A DNA stretch of 64,000 nt from Luidia sarsii. Taxonomy: Eukaryota; Echinodermata; Asteroidea; Paxillosida; Luidiidae. The stretch is taken from NCBI GenBank assembly GCA_949987565.1, contig OX465105.1, positions 23,905,474-23,969,473 of the forward strand, in the 5' to 3' direction. The notes below the pieces were generated by a model that did no database searches, was not told where the DNA came from, and worked only from the letters and a program-made list of their open reading frames with translations. Below are positions 46,001 to 52,836 of this stretch, one piece after another (within the stretch, counting starts at the first letter, position 1; every line of letters begins with the position of its first letter). Both the position numbers and the translations under genes were made by a program.

Positions 46001-48351
46001 AGGTATATATACAATTAGGATGAAATTAAAACAATCAGATTGCTTTGAGTTTAAACAAAAAAAACATGACCAGTACATCTATAAGAGCACACTGCAGATA
46101 GTCTCGTCACTAGAAGAGCATGTGTGTACGGCACAAGTATTTCGCCTAAACCTTCTGCATTCATACCCTCTTCCGCTGCGGCCATCGTGAGCAGCCTGAA
46201 ATCTCGCATGTGAAAACGGTGGGACATTTACTTCTTCTTTTTTTCACGCAGCACGGCAAGGTGGTAAACGTCCGGGTTGTCACCTACCGGAGTGGAGTTC
46301 CAAAAGGGCTGGCCTACGTCGACTTTGAAAAAGAGGTAAAGAGAGAAACGTTCCGAGTTCGCATTGCCGCCATGACGTAAGCTGTGGCTCTTATACCATG
46401 GTTCAGTTAGAAAAGACTTGAAGGTTTGCATGGTGGAAACAATTATTAATTGGTTTGCGGTGACACCATGTTTATCATCTCTTTTGAGACTGAGTGTGGC
46501 TCTGAAAAGAGCCGGTGACTCAACGTTTCGAGCAGTTTGTACTCTGCTCGTCGTCAGGAGACGGTCCTCCTCCCCTGACGACGAGCAGAGTACACACTGC
46601 TCGAAACGTTGAGTCACCGGCTCTTTTCAGAGCCACACTCGGTCTCAAAAGAGATGATAAACATGGTGTCACCGCAAAACAATTAATAATAATGGTTCAG
46701 TTAAGGTGAAGGTCAAATTCTTTGGAACAAATTAATTTGACTCTTTATGGGAGTCCGAAGTTTGGTTGGACTTTTGGAACAGTTGACTACTGATGGTTTA
46801 TTTAAACAAGGAAATATCAGGCTTGTTCACAATTTCAGAGGGTGTGACATTTTTATCCTAGCAGGAACTTTCTCGAGGGGAGAATAACAAGGTTGCAAGC
46901 AGATGGGAAGGGAAGGAAGATGGTAAAGGAGGAAAGCTGGTAGACAGACCAGGTTGAGATCCGAGGAAAGGGCAATCAGTAGGGAAGGGATCAAAGGAGG
47001 AAAGCTGGTAGACAGACCAGGATGAGATCAGAGGGAAGGGCAAGCAGTAGGGAAGGGATCAAAGGAGGAAAGCTGGTAGACAGACCAGGATGAGATCAGA
47101 GGGAAGGGCAATAAGTAGGGAAGGGATCAAAGGAGGAAAGCTGGCAGACAGACCAGGCCAGGGTGAGATCAGAGGGAATGGCATGCAGTAGGGAAGGGAT
47201 CAAAGGAGGAAAGCTGGTAGACAGACCAGGGTGAGATCAGAGGGAAGGGCAATCAGTAGGGAAGGGATCAAAGGAGGAAAGCTGGCAGACAGACCAAGCC
47301 AGGGTGAGATCAGAGGGAAGGGCATGCAGTAGGGAAGGGATCTAAGATCAAAGGGAGAAGTGAAGGAAGTAAACTCAGAAATCTGTGCATTACCCAGATG
47401 CCTTTGTGGTTTCTTGTGCGCCCTCTATCAGTCGGATGCAGCCAGGGCTGTCATGGCGACAGACAACACTGTCATGGATGGGCACAGCATCAGCGTTGCC
47501 ATTAGCAACCCGCCGGCCAGGAAACCCAAGAAGGAGGAGTCGCCGACCAGCGAGGTCATCGAGACTCCTGAGCCGCCCAAGTCACTTGGTGCCAAGTAAG
47601 TCCCTCCATGCCGACCCTCCCCCCCCCTCCCCTGCCATGCCCGATTCCTTCATCGGATGGTTCCTGGGGATTAGCCAGACTTGTATGACTCTTGACCCTC
47701 ACTTGGACTTGAGGCTGACTTGAGAATCCGACTGGGAGTGGAGTCACAATAGCAAATGGCTTGGAACGAAAAAACCAATCATTTTGAACAAGAACAAAAG
47801 CCACAGAAAACTTTGACTAGACCGAGACTTGAACCAGAGATCCCGGCAAAGACTAGTTGACTATTTTGGGAAGGCCGCCATCTAAGGGCTGGATAGCTCA
47901 AATGGTAAAAGTTCTGGTACGCAAAACCAGAGGTCTAGGGTTAATGACCTGGTCCAGTCAAAGTTTTCTTTGCCATTTGTTTTTTAAAAGGTATTGGGTT
48001 CAAGTCTCGGTCAAGTCAAGTCCTCTGCTTTTGGTATGCAAAAACCAAACATCAGGCCTTCCAAATTTGTGATAACAAGAATTGGTGTTGGTTTTAATTT
48101 TTTATTTTTTTTTGTGATTTCGCAGGGGCGTGGTTGGGCCGAGGGGTAAAGGGCGCACCCAGCTGTCCCTGGTACCCAGAGCACTGCAGAGATCCCAGAC
48201 CGGCGCTAGCCAGCCCCACGGCACAGCCAGCCAGCAGTCAGGCCCCGCTGCGCAAGGCACGGAGGCAACGGGAGGCGGGGAACCAGACAAAATGAGCAAC
48301 GCCGTCAAAATGAGCAACGCCGACTTTGCCCGGATGCTGCTGAAGAAGTGA
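28064..48351 (+). CDS. SART3: SART3, spliceosome recycling factor, complete gene (23 coding exons)
   Basis: Exons: 28064-28231, 29119-29245, 30433-30537, 30788-30972, 32245-32323, 32914-33038, 33666-33821, 34773-34911, 35698-35805, 36644-36709, 37209-37267, 37929-38038, 38658-38847, 39916-39990, 41389-41442, 41999-42167, 42703-42860, 43495-43578, 44803-44913, 45636-45725, 46252-46335, 47432-47595, 48126-48351. All are GT-AG and every phase agrees, giving 943 residues (human protein 963). SART3/p110 (yeast Prp24-like) binds U6 snRNA, reassembles U4/U6 in nuclei and Cajal bodies, and recruits the deubiquitinase USP15. Order: acidic N-terminus, HAT repeats, linker, RRM1, RRM2, LSm-binding tail. 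The start is chosen at ATG 28064 (AAAATGG context, MADS-like beginning); an in-frame upstream ATG exists at 27896. Exon 15 has a CAGCAG acceptor that could add one Gln. Confidence 0.95.
29119..38847 (+). CDS. SART3: SART3 HAT-repeat domain, exons 2-13
   Basis: Residues about 57-539. Exon 2 reads [20 protein letters not shown]. Later HAT hallmarks are [103 protein letters not shown] and [12 protein letters not shown]. Aromatic/acidic pairs sit at the usual HAT positions. In the family this half-TPR superhelix dimerises and binds USP15/USP4 and U4/U6 proteins. The introns here carry most of the gene's repeat load. Confidence 0.93.
29258..30300. repeat. (TCC)n / CT-rich tract in SART3 intron 2
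   Basis: About 240 bp of almost uninterrupted CTC/TCC trinucleotide (29258-29500), then about 800 bp of degenerate CTCCTCCTCCTTGTCCCC. It begins 12 bases after the exon 2 donor. It opens huge artefactual Ser, Pro, Leu and Glu frames. Confidence 0.97.
31080..31260. mobile_element. Hybrid of S1 head (plus) and S2 head (minus)
   Basis: AAGGGCTGGATAGCTCCGAT...GGTTCAAGTCAGAG (S1, plus) runs straight into GAGATTTGAACCTGTGACG...CCACTGAGCTGGTC (S2, minus). Two SINE families joined head-outward inside SART3 intron 4. Confidence 0.7.
31290..32150. repeat. (ATGAT)n pentanucleotide arrays split by an M1 MITE
   Basis: GATAT/ATGAT repeats with ACTGT interruptions fill 31290-31645 and 31899-32150; the second array is partly converted to ATACAATACG-type units. 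The M1 MITE sits between them. Confidence 0.9.
31646..31898. mobile_element. MITE family M1, internally deleted copy
   Basis: 253 bp, ends TGTGACCGGGCACAG / GTGCCGGGTCACA, flanked by TA on both sides. Compared with the 470-bp copies, about 215 bp of the interior is missing. Inserted in the ATGAT array. Confidence 0.85.
32640..32880. mobile_element. Foldback element, type B, one arm degraded
   Basis: GTTTGCGGATACACCATGTAG and its inverse CTACATG...CATGGTGTCACCGCAAAC enclose a single core AGGACGGGCAGAGTACACAC. SART3 intron 5. Confidence 0.75.
33200..33485. repeat. (GTTC)n/(ATTC)n tetranucleotide tract
   Basis: TTCGTTCATTCG-type repeats just after a degraded S2 SINE head (33115-33195). SART3 intron 6. 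Confidence 0.9.
34107..34474. mobile_element. MITE family M3 (TTAA target site)
   Basis: Ends AGCCCCTACACAACATTGGT / ACCAATGTTGTGTAGGAGCT, flanked by TTAA at 34103-34106 and 34475-34478. The interior includes CAATCCGCCAACCGAGTCTC (as complement), shared with the reverse copy at 61307-61623. A fragment of the left end is at 36386-36444. Confidence 0.85.
35040..35245. repeat. Foldback of S2 SINE tails
   Basis: CTCGACGTGATAAACACTGA...CAGGTGCCTGATGAAAAAA meets its inverse TTTTATCAGGCACCAGG...TCAGTGTTTATCATGTCCAG around a TTTCAGGCAGCTCTGCCTG centre. SART3 intron 8. Confidence 0.85.
37340..37415 (+). mobile_element. Type-A foldback half
   Basis: TATAGGAAGGTTTGCGGTGACACC...TCTTAAAGGAAGAGGTGTGG; stops before the core. 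SART3 intron 11. Confidence 0.65.
37595..37720 (+). mobile_element. S1 SINE head
   Basis: GCGACTGGATAGCTCAGGTA (A box) and GGTCTAGGGTTCAAGTCCC (B box) followed by the CCAGTCAAGATGTCTTTGCC body. Confidence 0.75.
38107..38575. repeat. (TCCTAC)n hexanucleotide array in SART3 intron 12
   Basis: Nearly 470 bp of TCCTACTCCTAC with TCCTAT and TCTTAC variants. It begins ~70 bases after the exon 12 donor and ends ~80 bases before exon 13, so it fills most of the intron. Confidence 0.95.
39090..39310 (-). mobile_element. S1 SINE, reverse orientation, after poly-A run
   Basis: A 27-A run at 39095-39120 is followed by the reverse-complemented head (CTTACCATCTGAGCTATCC) and 5' body (TTTCATTCAGATGCAAACA). 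Confidence 0.75.
39916..42167 (+). CDS. SART3: SART3 basic/proline linker, exons 14-16
   Basis: Residues about 540-638. Low-complexity: TPKPKPK, SKAVKRK (NLS-like), MPPPPPPRP and PAKKPK. It is shorter and less lysine-rich than the coiled-coil/NLS block of vertebrate SART3, explaining the slightly shorter protein. Exon 14 (75 nt) and exon 15 (54 nt) are small, phase 0 at both ends and could be skipped without a frameshift. Confidence 0.85.
40080..40560. repeat. Direct duplication, ~235-bp unit
   Basis: 40085-40310 and 40330-40555 are ~85% similar: AAGCGTTTAGCCCCAGTTTC, CCTATCAAGCCAACAAACC, AGGTTTTGTCAGACGGACAC, AAGCCTTCATTTCGAAAA. A related reverse copy is at 51940-52135. SART3 intron 14. Confidence 0.8.
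40563..41260. mobile_element. MITE family M4 (TTAA target site), best copy
   Basis: Ends CCACTTCGCGCCGGG / CCCGGCGCGAAGTGG, with TTAA at 40559-40562 and 41261-41264. 698 bp; no transposase frame. In SART3 intron 14. Confidence 0.88.
41590..41890 (+). mobile_element. S1 SINE, near full length
   Basis: GTGATCCCTGGAGATATACG 5' body, GGGCTGGATAGCTCAGATGG head, GATCTAGGGTTAATGTCCC (B box decayed), CAGTCAAAGTTTTCTTTGTC tail. SART3 intron 15, ending about 110 bases before exon 16. Confidence 0.8.
42215..42600. mobile_element. Two hammerhead-like dimers (PLE tail)
   Basis: 42222-42292 and 42478-42585 each contain an inverted pair of TCCTAGCAGGACCTTTCTC-like cores, the second with GAAACGTCAG. SART3 intron 16. 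Confidence 0.7.
42703..44913 (+). CDS. SART3: SART3 RRM1, exons 17-19
   Basis: RNP2 VFVKNL at residues 671-676, RNP1 RGYCYVEF at 709-716, then the last helix and strand [16 protein letters not shown]. The preceding [11 protein letters not shown] matches the vertebrate HDSSKDSITVF almost exactly. RRM1 contributes to U6 snRNA binding. Confidence 0.93.
44193..44662. mobile_element. MITE family M1, full-length copy
   Basis: 470 bp, opposite orientation to 2765-3232; ends TATGACCCGACACAGC / GCTGTGCCGGGTCACA. SART3 intron 18, ending ~140 bp before exon 19. Confidence 0.85.
45115..45340 (-). mobile_element. S1 SINE, reverse
   Basis: GGACTTGAGCCCGAGACCTC (B box complement), CTTACCATCCGAGCTACCC (head), ATATCTCCAGGGATCACGCC (5' body). 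SART3 intron 19. Confidence 0.75.
45636..47595 (+). CDS. SART3: SART3 RRM2, exons 20-22
   Basis: RNP2 LFLSGL at residues 766-771, RNP1 KGLAYVDF at 804-811, then [20 protein letters not shown] and ISNPPARK, which corresponds to ISNPPQRK in vertebrates. A PLE-tail minisatellite sits in the intron just before exon 22. Confidence 0.93.
46415..46690. mobile_element. Foldback element, type B, full
   Basis: Arms of ~115 bp: GGTTTGCGGTGACACCATG...GAGTGTGGCTCTGAAAAGAG...CGTTTCGAGCAG, loop at ~46560, then CTGACGACGAGCAGAGTACA...CTGCTCGAAACGTTGAG and the inverse arm. Few mismatches. SART3 intron 21. Confidence 0.88.
46840..47350 (-). mobile_element. PLE 3' tail with 68-bp minisatellite (SART3 intron 21)
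   Basis: A degraded hammerhead-like core (ATCCTAGCAGGAACTTTCTC, minus orientation, 46855-46876) borders about seven copies of GGGAAGGGATCAAAGGAGG / AAAGCTGGTAGACAGACCAGG. The unit is the reverse complement of the 53.75-56.3 kb array. The same monomer lies in the PLE tail at 60.06-60.13 kb. Confidence 0.8.
47800..48020 (+). mobile_element. S1 SINE with inverted partial head
   Basis: An inverted fragment (GACCGAGACTTGAACCAGAG) joins CAAAGACTAGTTGACTATTT and a direct head GGGCTGGATAGCTCAAATGG...GGTCTAGGGTTAATGACC. SART3 intron 22, ending ~105 bp before the last exon. Confidence 0.75.
48126..48351 (+). CDS. SART3: SART3 C-terminal exon with LSm2-8 binding motif
   Basis: Contains [18 protein letters not shown] (nearly identical to vertebrates) and ends [13 protein letters not shown], the conserved C-terminal peptide that contacts the LSm ring. 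Immediately before it an extra KMSNAV repeats the motif start. Confidence 0.93.
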
Positions 48352-48463
48352 CGGGTCGTCGGCTGGGAGCCAAGGCCCTCTCCTCCGCTCACGACGTCCA
48401 CCGGTTGGCGCCGACTCTCCGCTAAACCCGGCTCGCAGGAACTTTGAGAATTTGTGGATCGCT

Positions 48464-48469
48464 ATTAAA
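48464..48469 (+). promoter_or_regulatory. SART3: Candidate SART3 polyadenylation signal ATTAAA
   Basis: ATTAAA 113 bases after the stop codon, followed by GT-rich sequence (CCTGTGCGCGC). An alternative AATAAA lies at 49384-49389. Confidence 0.5.
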
Positions 48470-49909
48470 GCCTGTGCGCGCACTGCACCGCCGCGTGCCG
48501 GCACGCCTCTGTCCCACGGTGTCCTTATCGGCGCTTTAATAGCGGGCCTTCGCAAATTGGGAACTGATGCAGTGGCTCCTGGGTCATGAGGTCATGCGCG
48601 GAGTACGTTGCGTATTGGCCGCACCTTGAAGGAGTAGACTATTGGTTGGAAACACGAGCTACAGATATTGAGATGCCGTCTGCCCTGACTGGAAAAGGAC
48701 ATCTTAGAATTCAGCACAGACTCTTCCAATATCATCCATATTGTCTTCTTGTTTAGGGAGAAGTGGTTTACTCCTCATTGAGAGAGACTTGTCACTGGGT
48801 TTTCTTTATGCCGGAATGCCCATGGAGGTGCAAAGCATCTTTGTGTTTGTTGGCCACAAACCTCAAGTTATAAAGCTGATCATGTTTTGTAATGACAAGC
48901 CTCGATTGAGTAGCTCTAGCACAATTTCTTCTCTGTGAGAAGTGCACGATCGGAAAACAACAAGTTGTGACCAAAAAGGCTTTTGCCAATTACTTTTATG
49001 GATGCATTGCTAAGATGAAGAAAAAGTATCATTTACATGTACGTGTTTTTTTTAATTTTCCTTGAATGCATACTATTACATAGTGTTGTTTTGATTTTAA
49101 ACAGAGGTTTTTTACAGAACAGCGTTCAACAGGAGTCATTTTCATATCAGATGATGTGAAGACCATTACTGTCTCCCATTTATTTCTCTTGTAAAATGTA
49201 TTTCGAAATGATAAACAGCTTTTCGAAAAGGGGTTACAAAGGTTTGTCTGAATTAAGCGCTTCTTGGTTTTTAAGGGGTTGTTTTTTAAGATACTTTCTT
49301 ATTTTGTATCTAGAAATAGCGCAGATTGGTCTGTTTGTTTTCCCTGCTCTGAGCAAAACGTTTAAAGCGTCAGTCAGCCTTTTAATAAACTGTTTGAAAA
49401 GTTGATACGCGTTTCTGATGCAAAACCCTGAAGTGCTTTTGTTGTGTGAGTCTAGAAATACTTTGTGCGAGGATGAGATGTCCCAGAAAGGCTGCCTGTC
49501 TCACCAGATCAAAGTTTGTCTGCACAGGATTGATAGAGATTTCGGTCTAATGAAATATCGTGTGGTAGATTTCACCAAATTCATTGTAACCCACGATCAA
49601 TCGCAAGACGAAGAGCGATGCACAGGAACCATATGGCCTATCACAATTTTTGATGGGTTATCCATCGTAAGTCAAGTTACGATGCATCGGAAGGCTTTGT
49701 GGAATCCAGCCGAGGTGTAAGAAAGTGCCGACACTGTCATGCATGTGTTTGTGTCGCTTTGATTTTTCCTTTCTGAACCCATGGAGTAATGATCATAACG
49801 ATGATCATTTACTAATAAGTCAAGGGACCCAAGTAAAGTTAGTCAAATTGGCCACTCTTATCGCTTTTTTTCTCTGTCACTCAATCCGTACTATCCTGCT
49901 TTCTTCAAA

Positions 49910-50092
49910 CGCAGTGGCTGTTGTTACGGCAGTCGTCCGTGTGGTTCCCTGACTTCACAGTATTTGTCAGGATGTTTAGCTCTTGGAACCAGACTATCAG
50001 CTAATAGACTGGTTCAACCAGCCTGCAATGCTGACGAAATACAATCAAGTCAGGGAACCACACGGACGACTGCCGTAACAACAGCCACTGCG
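49910..50092. mobile_element. Mutator-like foldback MITE (family M2), 9-bp TSD
   Basis: 183 bp, ends CGCAGTGGCTGTTGTTACGG / its inverse, flanked by TTCTTCAAA at 49901-49909 and 50093-50101. The duplicated paralogous site at about 51293 reads TTTTCTTCAAAAGACG without the element, an empty site. Confidence 0.93.
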
Positions 50093-50490
50093 TTCTTCAA
50101 AAGACCCCGAGCTCATCCAACAGACGAATCTTGCAGAACCGGAGAGGGGGTGCAGAGATGGTGTGCTGTAGTTGTTGCCACGAAAGCTTTGCCACTCTTT
50201 CCCCCACTGGAATAGTCAAATTTGAGTGCTCAACCAGGGCCTGTGTATCCAATGGAACAAGCCTCGAATTCAATTTAAGCGAGCATTTTGCGATGGGAGC
50301 TGTGCACACGGATATCAAGTGTACTGTATAGACCTTTTTCACCCACGTGACCAAACAAAAGAACTGCCGCCAAGTTGGACCTTTTTTTACGGAATTGTAC
50401 TCACACCCCTATGGTACAACTGATGTTTACACTGTGCGCGGTCCAGCATGACGTCACGTGAAAAAAAAGTCTATACCTGCAGAGATCGCA

Positions 50491-50710
50491 TCACCCACTT
50501 TTCATTCTGAAGCATCCCAGCAATCCCAGCAAACTGAACTTTACAACTAAAGTACAGTTGGTATTTTTGCACACAGTGTCAGCGTACAATTGATATTGCA
50601 GTTTGTCGACACAAATGGTAATTGCCAAGTCCAGCGATTGATCAGTCTGAGTATTGTGCCTCATATTGTGCACGGCCCTGCCGACGATGAAGCGACCAGG
50701 AGGAGGTGTG
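50491..50710 (-). pseudogene. Broken copy of the SMPD4 last-exon 3' end
   Basis: Minus-strand translation contains MHNMRHNTQTDQSLD, matching the SMPD4 C-terminus [13 protein letters not shown] at 52456-52500. DNA similarity continues through the stop into 3' sequence (TTGCAGTTTGTCG, GAAGCATCCCAGCAATC). The homology stops near 50705, inside the transmembrane-coding part, and only ~60 coding bases remain. It has no start, no upstream exon and cannot make SMPD4. Confidence 0.8.
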
Positions 50711-50800
50711 CAATCTTACCAATGTTTCATAGAGGCTTTAACCAGTCTTCACAGAACAATGTTCAACACGAGTCATTTTCATTCCGTTTACTGTCTCCCA

Positions 50801-50806
50801 TTTATT
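50801..50806 (-). promoter_or_regulatory. SMPD4: Possible SMPD4 polyadenylation signal AATAAA
   Basis: TTTATT on the plus strand reads AATAAA on the SMPD4 strand, ~1.65 kb after the stop, in the duplicated block. The sister copy has the same hexamer at 49179-49184. Use is unproven. Confidence 0.3.
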
Positions 50807-51793
50807 TCTCTCTTTATAAAATGTATTTCAACATGATAAACAGCTTTTCCAAAAAAATCAAGAGGATTTACATAAGTTTTACAAAGGTTTGTCTCTGATC
50901 TATCTCTGATTTTAAATTTCCTTTAAAGATCCTTTTTTGTTTAATCTAGAAAAAGCACAGATTGGTCTCTTTGTTCGCTGAGCAAAACATTTAAAGCATC
51001 AGCTTTTTAATAAACGGTACGACTGAAGAGTTGTGTTTCTTGTAAACCACCATACAAGGTTTTTGGTTGTGCAAGTCTAGAATACTTCGTGTGAGGATAA
51101 AAATCTCTCAGAAAGTGATGGTCAACTTGCCTCACCAGCTCAAAGTTTGTCTGCAAGGGTTTGAAAAATTTGAATAGAAATTGAGGTCTACTGTCATGAA
51201 GCTGACCTTTTTGTCAAGGGACCCATTTAAATAAAGTAAATCACATGGGCAACTCTATCTCTCTCTGTCACTCAATCACCACTACCCTGTTTTCTTCAAA
51301 AGACGCTAATCACATACAACAAATCAATATTGTGGAGCCACGGAGGACTTCAAATTGGACGTCACAAGTACATAACTCAAGTTTCAAGTTTTAAAGCTTA
51401 AGATATAACGTATAATGTATTTAAGTATATAACGTTTCGCATTTGAAGCCTGTATTTTGGTGTGGGATCTGTGCACAGGGATATCAACGGTCCTGGGGCC
51501 AATTCCATAAGAGTCGCTTAAGCGCCAACATGTGCTTCAGCACAAAAACCCAAAAGCCACAGGATCCCCTTGCCTACCCACACGTCACTTTTGTTTCACG
51601 CTATAAAGCAAAGAAGAGTGGAATACAAGTCAAAAGGCAATGGACATCGCATTGCAGTGCAGTTTGTATAACCCTGTTTACACAAGGAAGATTGTCCTGC
51701 AGATGTTCACGCTTTAGTAACTCAAGGTGATATACAAAAATGTTGCAAACTGCTTACTGACTAAAATTACCAAAATGTAAATCTTAACATTTA

Positions 51794-51893
51794 GTGGGCC
51801 TGACGTTTCGATCCTAGCAGGACCTTTCTCAAAGGTTCTGCCTTTGAGAAAGGTCCTGCTAGGATCGAAACGTCAGGCCCACTAAATTTTAAG
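51794..51893. mobile_element. Head-to-head hammerhead-like cores, near-perfect palindrome
   Basis: AGTGGGCCTGACGTTTCGAT...CCTTTCTCAAAGG, a short centre, then CCTTTGAGAAAGG...ATCGAAACGTCAGGCCCACT. Arms ~45 bp, perfect by eye. Flanked by TTGCAAACTGCTTACTGAC, which also borders other copies. Confidence 0.85.
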
Positions 51894-52455
51894 CTTTAGT
51901 AACTCTATGAAATTGGGACTTGGCTATTTACGAATCCACGTATCAGGCTCGGGCTCAGGCTTCGTCTCCGTCTGACAAAACCTGAAAGTCAAGGGCATAG
52001 TTTCTTGCGGAATACGAAGGTCCGCTGCCTTGATAAGTACAGAGTATTCACCAAGAAACTGAGGCCAGATGCTTGCATCTTAACGGGTAACAGAAAAACT
52101 GACAAGAAGCCTTAGCCCAAGCCTAAGTCTTCCTTTTTGTAAACGACCTATATACCTCCAGTGGTCGATTTCACCAAACTCATTGTAACTTACGATCAAT
52201 CGCAAGACGATGTGCAATGCACAGAAACCATACGGTGAACTTACGATGGGTTATCCATCGTAAGTTGAGTTACGATGCATCGTAAGGCTTTGTGAAATCC
52301 ACCCCAGGGATCACACCACCATGTATCATTCTGAAGCATCCCAGCAATCAGTTGCAAAGTACCACAGTGGGTGTCTTGCGCACGGTGGTCCCCGCACAGA
52401 ACTGATATTTGCAGTTTGTCGGGCCAAGGAACCGGCACGGCCAGAGACCAGGCTA

Positions 52456-52836
52456 TCAGTCCAGCGGTCGGTCGGTCTGCGTACCGTGCCTCATACTGTG
52501 CACGGCACCGCCGACGACGCCGTAGAGAGCGACCAGGAGGAGCAGCGCCACGGCCACACCGACGGGGCCCAAGCCCAGCGACAGCAGGCACAGGCAGAGG
52601 AAGGCCACCTTGGCCAGAGTGTAGTAGCTGGACAGGAAGCGCAGGCTGACCCTGGGACGGACGCGCGGCGGGTCGCCCGGGCAGCCGGGCGCCGGGGAGG
52701 GGCCAAAGGACAGGCTGCACTTGGGCGTCTGCGGGTGCCGGTGGGTCGGGGTGACCGCGCTCCGGGTAAAGAACTGCCTGGCCACGGCCCCCACGAAATC
52801 CGGCTGGTGGTAGAGCTGGACGATCTTATCGCCGTA
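52456..52836 (-). CDS. SMPD4: SMPD4 last coding exon with membrane anchor
   Basis: Begins [20 protein letters not shown] (acceptor TCTCTCTGGCAG), contains [18 protein letters not shown], then two hydrophobic stretches ([15 protein letters not shown] and [17 protein letters not shown]) likely forming the C-terminal membrane hairpin, and ends TQTDRPLD before the stop at 52456-52458. The plus-strand frame across it is a shadow. Confidence 0.92.
   Translation of the reverse strand, partial: YGDKIVQLYHQPDFVGAVARQFFTRSAVTPTHRHPQTPKCSLSFGPSPAPGCPGDPPRVRPRVSLRFLSSYYTLAKVAFLCLCLLSLGLGPVGVAVALLLLVALYGVVGGAVHSMRHGTQTDRPLD

Larger units (their letters stand above)
49114..52540. repeat. Decayed tandem duplication of the SMPD4 3' end
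   Basis: Copy 1 (49114-50705) and copy 2 (50751-52540) align in the same order: ACAGAACA.CGTTCAACA, CTGTCTCCCATTTATTTCTC, AAAGTTTGTCTGCA, CTGTCACTCAATC, TTCTTCAAAAGAC, TGTGCACA.GGATATCAA, then the end of the SMPD4 coding exon. Copy 1 carries an M2 MITE and a B-type repeat (49573-49708, also at 52163-52303). About 75-85% identity in matched blocks by eye. Confidence 0.75.
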
